Shown piece by piece: positions 54,657 through 64,000 of a stretch of DNA of 64,000 nt (within the stretch, counting starts at the first letter, position 1; every line of letters begins with the position of its first letter). The notes beneath the pieces were generated by a model. The model did not search any database and was not told where the DNA came from. It saw only the letters and a program-made list of their open reading frames with translations. Origin of the DNA: Xanthoparmelia taractica (lineage: Eukaryota > Ascomycota > Lecanoromycetes > Lecanorales > Parmeliaceae). The stretch spans positions 62,001 through 126,000 of the forward strand of contig JANQBS010000042.1 in NCBI GenBank assembly GCA_033085395.1, given 5' to 3'. The position numbers and the translations under genes are program-made.

Positions 54657-56593
54657 AACGGTAGCTGGGGTAAGGAGAGGCTTTAAAAGGGGATCTTAAC
54701 AGTGGACGCCTAGTCCAGGGAATAGATCGACGGCAAGGTAGGGCCACGATGCCGGAACGTCGGACTGGTCTTCAGGTGCAAGTCTTGGATCATGAATGGT
54801 GGGGAGGCTTGCATTCTTCTACAGCCCCACAATCAAGGGTAAACGTGGGACGGGTGAGAGATGCGCAAGGCAATCTCTAGCATTGGCAATCAAACTCCAT
54901 GACTGGCCGCCAGGATGGAGGAAAGGGTCCCATGAATTAGCAAGTTCCGCGTTGTGGAGCAGTCAGATGATGCAACATTACAAGCGCCGAACAAAGATGG
55001 CCTATTGAAACACACTTTTCCTCGTACAAAGGCCCAGAAACTCCATAGTTGGAATACGATGTCCTACTCCGGAGGAAACAGAGCTCGGTTGAAAGTATTA
55101 AGTAATACTCATGGGGAGAGACCAGACGAGCTGCAAGTGAACATTGATGTCTGTTTAATCTTTTAACGCAGAGATGTGATCGCATTGTGCTAATAGGCCT
55201 GCATCTTGCTGGGCTGAAACACGTGATGACGAGGCTTCCCGGACGAGACGGGTTCCCCTGCATCAGACTTGACCCCCATGATCGGAAACTTGCTGTGGGG
55301 TCCAATGAAACAGATATAGTGTTTGATCGATGGCAACGGCGAGTTGGCAGACGTACGTTTGGAGCGCTTTTACGATTGTGGGTTCGCCTAAGCATTTTGG
55401 GCCGAAGGAGGCTGAGCGCGGCTGAAGGCGGGTTTGAATAACACATAAATGCTGTGCCCCACGAACGGATCTTGAACTTCAACCAATCGTAAAAACAGAT
55501 CAGATGTTGCTGAATTCCGATTGGCAATGGTACTTCCAGTTCAGTTATTTGGAGGAGCCTTTTCCAGACATATTGGAAAATATATCATTGTAATTATAAG
55601 GGCTAGCTAAAAATAAGATGTGAAACGTTTTAAGACTTTGAGCCTTAGAGTCTGAGGTTCGTCATAGGCAAGAGATAACAGCGCCAAGGAGGTAAGAGTA
55701 GAAGTAGCTGGGAAACTGCCTGTTTGTGACTCTACAAGCTGACGTATCCTAGCTATACTTCGTACAACTTTTTTCTGCCGTCTCCTTACCAGACCCAACG
55801 TCAGCCAAGCTGTGAGGGAAGATCGATCGCAACGTAGCGGCAATCAAACCCATTGCAAGCAAGAATCATATATCTTTACCCGGATTTGTTGCACAGGAAG
55901 AGTACTAAAACCCACTGATCGGGGCCTGGAATCTCGGAAATATCTCCGGCTTTCCAGGGGATAGAAACAATGCAGCCCCTAAACGACAGATGAAACTGCG
56001 AGTGTGCCCTAATGGGGCATTGCCTTTCAAGCTACCCCACCGCTAGCGAGCTGTAGTTATAATATTGGGTTAGTATCAAGTCTTCTATCGGTGTACGTTG
56101 TGGCTTTTCCAATTTCGAGCTCTTATTGGGGGAACAATTTAGAAAATAAATCGTGCTTCTGCGAAAATCTTGACGCTCGCTTTCATTCTGATTTGGTGTT
56201 TGAAAGGAACGTTGGCAGGCTGCTAACCTTGTGAGCACAAGTCCAATGTGCTTGGAATTACAAAGCACCTCATGAACTACACTACAACAATTATGATCAA
56301 GCGCACTGTGCTTTATTCAAAGGAAAAGGCTCTTCAGTAGGCAAAGGGATAAAGAACCTCACCTACAAAGGCGAATACGATCGATGATTGAAGAATACGA
56401 ACAAAGGAAATGCACAATGGGGGACAGTACTTCAGTACAAACCCTTTGTTTACAGAGTCTTCCGAATCTTATTTCTACGCCAAACACCTGATCTATCGTC
56501 CTCCAGCTCTTTCGCACTCTCATCACAGCGTCAATCCTTTTCAATTCCACAGGACTCATTCACAAGCTTTGACGACAACTGCCTCGTTCCTCA
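54657..56593. other. Gene-free region (1.9 kb)
   Basis: No gene could be supported between the secreted-protein start and RING copy 2. The overlapping frames at 54937-55527 (-) and 55187-55441 (+) have no domains. The two flanking genes diverge, so both promoters lie here. Confidence 0.45.
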
Positions 56594-57852
56594 ATGGCCA
56601 AGGCATTCCTCGCCGAAATATTATCAACCCAAAACAGTATCACGTCCGAGCGCAGCCAAGACTGCGTCATATGTCTCGAGAGATGTGGTACCCTATCCTC
56701 GGAGACTGGTATCATGGAATTGGAAGTGCGGCTTCCATGTAGTCACATTGTGGGCTCTGCAGTAAGTCATCATCTCCGCATCCTGAAATTTGGGTTTTGC
56801 GCTAACGCTGAGATCTATAGTGCATCGCAACCTGGCTAGCTAGTAACAATACTTGTCCATTATGCCGTCACGAGTTCTTCCCCCGTCAACCACGTCCGTA
56901 CATGGAGCATGAAATAATGCAAGACACTGGGGAAGAAGAAAGCCAAGACAGTAGTGACGAAGAGGAAATCCAGAGCCAGCGTTTGCCCGGCGAAAGTGAC
57001 GAGGATTTCGTTAATCGGCTGCTCAGCAACAGTGAGTCTCCTGACGGTCCTTCAGCTCTCGCTCTCTTCTACTCTCTCCCACTCTATCTCCCTCTTCCGA
57101 TCGCTTTCCTGGCCCTCAACGTCGCTCATACTGCTGACAACCTTCCCGTGCTTGAAAACAGTTCCGTGACGTCCGTTGCCGCAGCCTCTGTTTACATCGC
57201 CTCTCATATCCTCAATCAACCACGAAACCTCGCGGACATCGCTCGGCTGACGGGTGTTAGCGAGAGGGCCATCCACATTGTTTACAGAGCAATTTACCAG
57301 GACCGATATGAACTCATAGACGAAAATTGGTGTCAACGTGTCGGCGGGACGACCGTAGGTGAGGCTGCCGAAGCTCTACCCTCTCTAACATGGCCTCCCC
57401 TCCAGTACCAATCCACTACTGGTGGCGATGGCGATGACGAAGAGAGCACCGAGGCGGATAATGACAGTAGACAATCTGGGCTTGGCAGCCTCGAGCTAGT
57501 GCGAGAGCTTTGCTTCGAGTTCCATGGGGACGATGTCAACGCGCTTAACCCCAGCATCCGCACATGCCGTATGGCAGAGTCGATCGCCGTCCGAATGAAC
57601 AGCATGTCGCTCGATTGGAGGACTGAGAATCCATGGACGATCGCAGCAGCATGCACGTACATGGCCTCTCACCTGGTGTCTCAACGCAGGACCATGGAAC
57701 AAGTCGCTGTCCTGTCAGGCATACCGTCTGATTGGATTCGCAATACTTACCAAGTCATGTATCGTGCTCGGGAGCAGATTGTTCAGCAGGACTGGTATGG
57801 GAATTACGATTTGGAAAGGCAGAATGCGCTCTATAACTTGCCGGGGCATTGA
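56594..57852 (+). CDS. RING finger plus TFIIB-like cyclin-repeat protein (copy 2)
   Basis: Exons 56594-56761 and 56821-57852 encode 399 aa. The 59-nt intron (GTAAGT, branch CTAAC, CTATAG) falls inside the RING: CVIC, LPCSHIVGSA|C, CPLC. An acidic linker (DTGEEESQDSSDEEEIQ) follows. Two cyclin-like repeats are clearer here than in copy 1. Repeat 1 (~200-255) reads SVAAASVYIASHILNQPRNL, ADIARLTGVSERAIHIVYRA. Repeat 2 (~340-390) reads IAAACTYMASHLVSQRRTME, QVAVLSGIPSDWIRNTYQVM. The pattern A-A-A-x-x-Y-x-A-S, then G-V-S-E-x-x-I-R-x-x-Y-x-x-I-Y, matches repeats of TFIIB. Repeat 1 ends ALPSLTWPP, like the C-terminus of copy 1. Confidence 0.86.
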
Positions 57853-59489
57853 TTGTTGTCGAGATTGGAAGGCAACACGGATGTAGGTATACTGCGTTTT
57901 ACAGTTTTGCTCTGCCTGTAGCTAGGTGTACGAACATCCCTTGGGCTCGTGATGCCTTAAGTATTAATAAACCGATTTTAACCTTGCTACATGTCCATAT
58001 GTATTCTAGAACCTGGAAAGCAATGAGTGCGTATTTCTAAGACTGGGAATTTCTAAGAAAATCCTCCAGATATTCCTTAAAGTGGCACTGATAATCAACA
58101 AAATCTACGTGGGACAGCAATTACGTTCCTCGTTTGGATTCCAACCTTGAAACCTAAGTACCCCTCGCATACTTCTCACTCACTCTAATCTCAGCATACG
58201 CCCTGCCTCAAACCTAGCCACTCCATTCATCCATTAATTCATTCTCATTCATCCATTAATTCATTCATTCATCCATTAGATAACACATCGCTACATCGCC
58301 GATTAAACATCCTATCCCTACATGCCCTCCTCCCTGGCTCCTCACCTGGTCAGCGAAGCCCGATTTCTTGGCCATCGTTCCGTGAGCTCGTGGGTCTTGA
58401 TATAGAGGTTCGGAGTGTGATTGCGAGGGTGAGTGGTTTGAGGGAGATATGTGTATGGGGAGGGGAGGGGGGTGGGATAAGGGAAGGAAGCTGGGGATGG
58501 AAGTGAGGAATGTCCTAGGTGCGGGGGAGGGCTTGATTAATCGTTGGGGGAAAAGCGGGCAGGGGGAGGGGATGAGTTGCGGGCTTGGGCTAGAGTGAGA
58601 TTCGGTATGCGGTGGGAATACTTACGTGTTTAGGATAAGAGTTGATCACGTAGGCTGTATCTGTTTTTTTGATTGCCTGAATGTTGTAGTGTTTGTCCGA
58701 TGGTAACAAAGGTGGCACTATCTCACGCTGTGCAAGCTTCAATATATATAGGCAATCAATGAGCCGATGTATGTCAAAGGATGTTCGTATCTGTGATAAT
58801 GCTGGTCTCCTCCGGCCTAGTTTTGAATAGTAGATACAGAATACAGGGACTGCCAGCAAGCCGGACTGAATGCGATCATATGCTCTATAGAAAGAAGATA
58901 AGAAGCTTTCACGGTGATTGCTATCGCTGCATGTCACAGGAAAAGTTTTGTCTGTTTGTGATAAGCAAAAGTGGCATCTTTTGGTATTCTTTCAGTCAGC
59001 GGTAGCAAGACAAATAGGAAGCGGGAGACTAAGATGTGTTTGTCTTTAGAAAGAAATTATTGACCTCTCACTTCCAACCAAACTCTGCTTTATAGTTCGT
59101 GTCATGAGGTTTGTGGAGTCAGCGACTGTACTATGCACTTCTCTTTTCTGTATATATTTCTTCATTCTCTTGGACATCAGGTGTGTATCACATCTAGGAC
59201 ATCACTCAGTGGCCTCACTCACTGGCAGAGTTGCTTCTGTGTGCTTATAAATACATAAATGTCCTCTGGAAAACAACAGCTGTCTGCTCTAAATTGGGTT
59301 TAGCTCATGTTGTCGGTCCGGAAATTGAAGATTATTTTATCCTTCCGATCTTGCCAGAACTTCGACTTCCGTCCTAACTGCGACTGCCTCTTGGACATAT
59401 ATTTTCAACAAGTCAACTGATGCAGCTTTCTCATGAAACCGAGAACCTCATATTCACCTCTCTTCGGTCCTTCTTTCGGTACCCAAGTG
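57853..59489. other. Gene-free region (1.6 kb)
   Basis: No gene seen between the convergent RING copy 2 and the SRR1 gene. It contains an ATTCATCC microsatellite and, at about 58440-58500, a G-rich purine stretch. Confidence 0.45.
58224..58282 (+). repeat. ATTCATCCATTA tandem repeat
   Basis: Three to four imperfect copies of CATTCATCCATTAATT are visible in the intergenic region. Confidence 0.75.
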
Positions 59490-60314
59490 TCACGCAACAA
59501 AAGCAGGAGACAGCCAATGCGCTGTTGTCTTCTTGGTCCAGATTTCTTGGTCGAAGCTTGGCAGAGGCTTTCCTTCTAGAGTGGCAGTCTGAAATCGCTC
59601 AAAAATATTGACCATCCACTGGAGCTCTTCCTCTGGGTGATTTCCGAAATACCTGAGACTCTCCAGATACCTGGCAGGACCGTTGCCAATGTACAGCGCC
59701 GGAAATGCGACCGCCAAAGCTCTGGCCGCAATTGGATAGCCCAAGAATGGCGCAAATAGAAACGTGCTTGCGGATATTCTCTCGATTGCTGCTGGGTCTT
59801 CGAGCACTGTATACCCGAGAGATTGCAGGAACGCTTTCTCAATTGGCGTGAAGGCTGGGTCTTGGAAATTGACCTCCTGGATACCGTGCCTGTCATGCAG
59901 AAGCCTCAACATGACGGTTAGGACAGCCAGTTGATGCAGTGATGTGTTGGAATCAGTTAGTTGTGGTACGCCTTCCTCGGCCGCAACTTCCTCGAACGAA
60001 CCTAGGCCAAGACAAATGCATTGCGTGAGCTTTGTTCCGTGGTCAACATGGAATAATTTCTGTAAGGCTTGATGGTATGTTGGCTGGTCTACAACATCCT
60101 TGTGTTGTTGGAAACTTGTTGATATCTTTTCCAGAGCTAACGACTGTGCCTCTGGAGAGTCCTGCTCGCAGAAGCGCTCGGAATCGACTAGCTGCGAAGG
60201 TGGATGTTCCTTGACCTTGTCTGCACGTTGAAGAAGCTTATGAAATTTTTGCGATAGCCTTCCCCCAGAAGAACGCTTTGTCTCTTGAGTATCAGGTACA
60301 GAGGTGGGAGCCAT
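59490..60314 (-). CDS. SRR1-like domain protein
   Basis: This is a 274-aa protein with an SRR1-like domain, a family found from fungi to plants (Arabidopsis SRR1 acts in clock and light signalling) with no settled biochemical role. The start at 60314 (MAPTSVPDTQETKRSSG) avoids an upstream Ser/His-rich stretch. The domain runs from ~100 to ~250: CICLGLGSFEEV, HQLAVLTVMLRLL, FQDPAFTPIEKAFLQSLGYT, ASTFLFAPFLGYPIAARAL and ALYIGNGPARYLES. It ends in a short basic segment. It is transcribed away from the decayed RING copy 3 and converges with copy 2, so it sits inside the RING/cyclin cluster, but nothing shows a functional link. Confidence 0.78.
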   Translation of the reverse strand: MAPTSVPDTQETKRSSGGRLSQKFHKLLQRADKVKEHPPSQLVDSERFCEQDSPEAQSLALEKISTSFQQHKDVVDQPTYHQALQKLFHVDHGTKLTQCICLGLGSFEEVAAEEGVPQLTDSNTSLHQLAVLTVMLRLLHDRHGIQEVNFQDPAFTPIEKAFLQSLGYTVLEDPAAIERISASTFLFAPFLGYPIAARALAVAFPALYIGNGPARYLESLRYFGNHPEEELQWMVNIFERFQTATLEGKPLPSFDQEIWTKKTTAHWLSPAFVA

Positions 60315-60796
60315 TGCTGTGATTTGTGCGAACTCTTTCCCCTTGGGACGTGTAAGCTGGCAGAGTGGGTGTCTTTGTGCGCTGCTGGAGCTCTGTGTGT
60401 GGTGACGAGATCTGGAATTTGGATGAATAGTGCCGGCTATGGAAGTCTGGAGCATCCCCGTCATACAGTAAGACAGAGAACCGCAGCCTCAGATGCTACA
60501 CGATGATGTTCTCAAACTGTTTCAGATACGGTGAGGAACAATGAGACCGGATCACTGGAAGAAACAAATTCATTCACAAAGACGAAGTAGGCACAATGTC
60601 ACAATTCACGTATACCAGCGGTCTTTATGATTTATCTCCGAGGTAGGTGTTGAGGGTGCAACTTGAACACCTATCCTTCTTGGTCTGGATCCAGACTCAT
60701 CAACAGTATCCGCGCCACAACATCTATCAGATCCAAGCACTCTTGGGAAATGACTCCACAAGCCCCAATCTTCAAGGTCAACATCATAACTCTACT
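60315..60796. other. Intergenic region
   Basis: 482 bp between the divergent SRR1 gene and the decayed RING copy 3, presumably both promoters. No gene seen. Confidence 0.4.
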
Positions 60797-62402
60797 ATGG
60801 CGGAAATCTTTCTGGACGAGCTCCTTCGTGCCTCCAACATCGTGCAGTTGGACAGTCAAGATTGAGACTGCGTTATATGCCTCCAAAAGACGGGGACGAT
60901 GAGCCGTGAAACGGTACTGATCGAGCTGCAGCTACGTCTACCCTGCGGCCACGTCGTAGGCTCCGGATGTGTTGCTGTCTGGCTTAAAGCTAACAACTCG
61001 TGCCCAATTTGCTGGCGGGAATTCTTTCCAGCACAGCCGCGATAAGATCTCGAAGATAGCATGATAGAGGGTCAAGAGGAGGAAGACCAAGTGGAAGAAG
61101 AAGAAGCCGACCGCCTAAGAATGCTAGAGAGAGTCTGCCAGGAATACTGCGCTCAACTCAACCTGTTCGGCTAGACCGTCCGAAGCGCTCAATTAATCAT
61201 TCGAAATCTTTTGCGCCTATACCCTTTCAGCTAGGCCGTTAGTAATATATATGAACATAGTGCAGCCTGCCTAGTCGCTTTGGGTATTTATATCACCTCG
61301 TGTCTTGCAGATGATCCTCGGTCTTCTAAAGAAATATGTTTGCTTCAAGACGTCCACGGTAATCGCATTCAAGACCGTTTTGGCCTTAGCGGTGACCATG
61401 TTCGATGTTCCTATAGCACCATTCACGACAGGAGAGACGAACTTATCGATGACCGCGTCAAAGAGTCTTTGGACGTCCGCCAAGTTTTTTGGCCCACTTT
61501 ACGACCTTTCAGAGATGTCTGACGACCGGATTGGATACGGCCGAGACCTGCGGCGGACGAGGAAGCGCTGCGGGTTTGATTGTGCCCGTCTCCAAGTACC
61601 TTCCCTAATCGACGAATTATCACAGCATATCGCGGCCAATCTGATCCGTGCAGGCTTCCATGCCTTCAGCTATCCGAATAATTCGAGGCACGTTTCCAAG
61701 GAAGAGATATTTGCAGTAAGCATATACATTGCCTCTCACCTCGTCGGCCGTTGGATTTCTCGAAGAGCAATACAGGAAATAATGGGAGAAGCCAGGTATC
61801 CAGACATCCGGTCCACTTGCAGAGTTGTCCGCAATGCGTGCAACTAGCTTGTTAGCGAAGGCTTCCGGGAGACTCTCGATGTAGAGCTGAGTTGGGAAAC
61901 CCTTGAGGCTGACGTTAGTGAGGAGATTGATGATGAGAATGATGACCTGATGGAAGGGGACCGGAGTCGCGGCCAAGGAGAGACTACGCGAGACGAAGTC
62001 ACGAGCGGTGTTTCTGCTTCACAATGTCGCACACAACAGCTAGTGGGACTATCTAATGGCTACTGCAATCGAATTGCCCTTGCCGAACCTGGCCGGATCA
62101 CTCTTCTCGGCCGGCGACTTGCGGAGCGGTTCGCCACCTTCGGAGCGTACCCTGGCCGTTGTCCAAAGAGCATCGTCGTATCTTGTATCTACATCGCATG
62201 TTCCTCTACGGAAAACGACATCTCTTACGCAACCTTTGTAGCAGCAACGGGAGTTAACATCGCCTCCTACTACACCACACATACGATGATGGCTTTTGAC
62301 CTTCTCTACGATAAGATCAGCGTCCAGGATATTGCTGACTCAATGCATATCGATGTCCAGCTTCTTATGCAGATGCCGCAAGATGTTTGCTTCCCGGCAT
62401 AG
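60797..62402 (+). pseudogene. RING finger plus TFIIB-like repeat protein (copy 3), decayed
   Basis: The frame opens at 60797 (MAEIFLDELLRASNIVQ) and can be followed for over 200 codons despite in-frame stops at 60863 (TGA), 61043 (TAA), 61172 (TAG) and 61232 (TAG). RING ligands survive: CVIC, LPCGHVVGSGC, CPIC. Repeat 1 (~61260-61480) reads LVALGIYITSCLADD ... RDELIDD. After a frame change near 61500, repeat 2 reads IFAVSIYIASHLVGRWISRR, then another stop at about 61845. A third repeat follows near 62150-62290 (VVSCIYIACSS ... VAATGVNIASYYTTHTM), ending at 62402. It has three repeats where copies 1 and 2 have two, and no intron in the RING. I read it as a recently dead gene. Confidence 0.78.
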
Positions 62403-62740
62403 AGAGGTGTCTGCTACGGGGCGCTGGATGTGCGTAGCGCATGTGTGGAAGAGGACGTCAGCGCTGGTTCCTGATTTGGAGATTTGGAGGGTTGAACTCA
62501 GGCGATAGCATGAGATGGTTAATTCTTCGAAGCGCAATATTGGCATAGAATTATGGTGTTCCATAATCTATAATTGATATCGTTTGCGATAACGAACTTT
62601 CAGCGCGTCTACCTTTTTTTCACCGTCTTCGTTCTCACACCCCGCAATGCCTGTTGTCTTGAGGCGAGAAGAATCTCTATCCACATCCCTGACCCAGAAC
62701 CCCTACCCTGGTCAACCCAACCCCCTCCGACCCCCCACAT
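62403..62740. other. Intergenic region
   Basis: 338 bp between the end of RING copy 3 and the 3' end of the KP4-like gene. Nothing recognised. Confidence 0.4.
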
Positions 62741-63410
62741 TCAAACCTCCAGAACATTCAACGCCTGAAGCGTGATCCCCCCTTCATCAAACGTACCATT
62801 AAACGTCCTGAACTCCGGCCTCGGCCCCTCCCCCTTCCCCTCCACATCCCCAACCCCCGGCACCGTAGGCGGACAAACCACCTCCCCTTCCCTCCCACAC
62901 CGCACCTTCCTCCTCGGCACATAATCAATCACAAACACACCCTTCTCACTCACATCCCCACTTTCCGCAACGGCCACAGATCCGCATGGCAAAACATCCC
63001 GCTGTGCGCAACTGCTCCATCCGTTTCTTGATCGTTGCGCCGTTGATCCCCGCAGCGGGACCGGGACCATGTACGCCCTTTGTGTAGGCGCAGTACGCGT
63101 TCGTGCCCAGCGGCGGGAACAAAATCGTTGCTGTCGCGCACGCTATTTGGGCGCCGGGCGCGTAGACGGAGGTGTCAGGGAGGGTGTAGTTGAGCCAGTT
63201 TTGGAGGTAGAGGTTTAGGCTGTTGGAGGGGAGGTTGAGGCGCGGGCACCAGATGCTGCCGGTGCAGGTGGGGGGGTTGGAGGGGGTGAGGGGGTGGGTG
63301 GGAATGAGGTTTAGTGGGTTAGAAGGGGATGCTGAGGAAGTGGGGTAAGGTGTGAGGATTGTGGTGGTGATGATGAGGAGGGAGAGGTGGCGGAGGTGTG
63401 TGAGGTGCAT
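62741..63410 (-). pseudogene. KP4-like secreted protein, reading frame broken
   Basis: The protein starts at 63410 with a signal peptide (hydrophobic residues ~8-25) and continues through a Cys-rich domain in the spacing of the fungal KP4 killer-toxin family, which blocks calcium channels in the founding viral member. The first frame ends at 62946. The C-terminal part of the same domain, including its last conserved Cys and the strand before the end, continues in a second frame that stops at 62741. The change lies at about 62990, near a run of four identical bases and between two cysteines expected to be close together. No splice signals fit. It may be a true frameshift or a sequencing error. 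Confidence 0.65.
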
Positions 63411-63872
63411 GGTGGTTGGTGATGGATGGGCATTAAGTTTTGTTGGTTGGTTTTTTCGGAAAGGAAGGGGGGGGGGGGGAATGGTTGTTGGGATCTGGTG
63501 CTTTTGTTGTTGTATTCGACGGGGGGAAAACAGTCAAGGTCGTCAGGGCGTGATATACTTAAGATCTGGAGGTCTGGAGGACGGTGTGGTAAATCAGAGA
63601 GCGGAGAGGGAGGTTGGTCGTCATCTCCCGGACTCGCTAGAAGCGCTTTCCAGGCGATCGCATCTACGCCGGCGAGTCGAGGGCCAGAACGAGTTTCCGC
63701 ATATGGCTTTCGGCGATACAACCAAACAGGCGGGTTTGGCAATGATAGAAAACAGTGTTTCCAAGGCTTGGAGTTTCTGCTTAAAACGAAGATTTGACTT
63801 TTTGCTCCATCCACTGCACTTTGGGCGTGCTTGAATTCTAGGGTAATTGGGTGTGTCAAATCACAACGGTGA
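63411..63872. other. Intergenic region
   Basis: 462 bp upstream of the KP4-like start. Open frames on both strands (63311-63859 minus, 63352-63834 plus) overlap each other and show no domains, so I treat the stretch as promoter. Confidence 0.4.
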
Positions 63873-64000
63873 TCACTCGGCGTTGAGGATGTTGCATGCC
63901 TCGGGTGGTGTCTCAGTCATAGCCCTGCTGCTTGGAATAACCCTAGGTGGCGGACGTAGGCAGCCGTTGCAAATGTAGAGTCGGTCGGCGAAGCGCAAGG
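63873..64000 (-). CDS. C-terminal end of a gene entering from the right
   Basis: A frame open to the window edge encodes about 41 residues (FADRLYICNGCLRPPPR, then PEACNILNAE) and stops at 63873. The CxxC pair and composition look coding, but I cannot name a family from so little. It could also be chance. Confidence 0.3.
   Translation of the reverse strand, partial: LRFADRLYICNGCLRPPPRVIPSSRAMTETPPEACNILNAE

Noticed and set aside
54937..55527. 196-residue minus-strand frame between the secreted protein and RING copy 2
   Set aside because: Mixed composition without domains; overlapping plus-strand frames are equally good, so none is supported.
58200..58290. ATTCATCC repeats as a possible CRISPR-like array
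   Set aside because: Plain short tandem repeat with no spacers, in a eukaryotic genome.

Overview
The window looks like chromosomal DNA of a filamentous ascomycete (Pezizomycotina). The evidence is short GT-AG introns, mostly 45-150 nt and often with CTAAC/CTAAT-like branch sites, and typical fungal families: orotidine decarboxylase with a large internal insertion, DUF2293, a GAF hybrid histidine kinase, SRR1, a KP4-like protein, a Pth11-like membrane protein, and THI4 with a TPP riboswitch in its 5' leader. The class is not settled; Dothideomycetes is a guess. Most exon joins below were checked by hand: the spliced lengths divide by three and restore known motifs.

Region 1-35 kb is a mostly intact housekeeping region. 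After a gene-poor first 2.4 kb come pyrG/URA3 (-), a DUF2293 protein (-), a seven-exon hybrid histidine kinase (+), a PHD-finger protein whose finger is split by an intron (-), THI4 with its riboswitch (-), phosphatidylinositol synthase (+), a PTC6-like PP2C phosphatase (+), a coiled-coil protein of unknown role (-), an RBM39/Rsd1-like splicing factor (-), an LCAT-like lipase (+), a tandem BTB(T1) protein (+) and PRP18 (-).

Region 35-48.5 kb is more accessory: an eight-exon Pth11-like membrane protein, a small protein with a DnaJ-type zinc-finger pattern, a 5'-decayed SDR pseudogene, a TetX-like FAD monooxygenase, a GST with polypurine-rich introns, two adjacent dead genes (an MFS transporter and an alpha/beta hydrolase), a GNAT acetyltransferase and a small basic/acidic protein.

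Region 49-64 kb is the most unusual part. Three paralogues lie within 13.3 kb. Each has an N-terminal RING finger followed by repeats resembling the cyclin folds of TFIIB. Two are intact (49128-50426 and 56594-57852). The third (60797-62402) keeps its RING ligands but carries at least four in-frame stops. Interspersed are a large secreted protein with a hydrophobic centre, an SRR1-domain protein and a frame-broken KP4-like secreted protein. A zinc finger plus cyclin repeats recalls TFIIB with its zinc ribbon replaced by a RING. I know of no described fungal family with this layout, and it is the best candidate here for an undescribed system.

A second pattern runs through the window. In many genes the coding strand changes near the 3' end from C-ending to G-ending codons, often abruptly and inside one exon.
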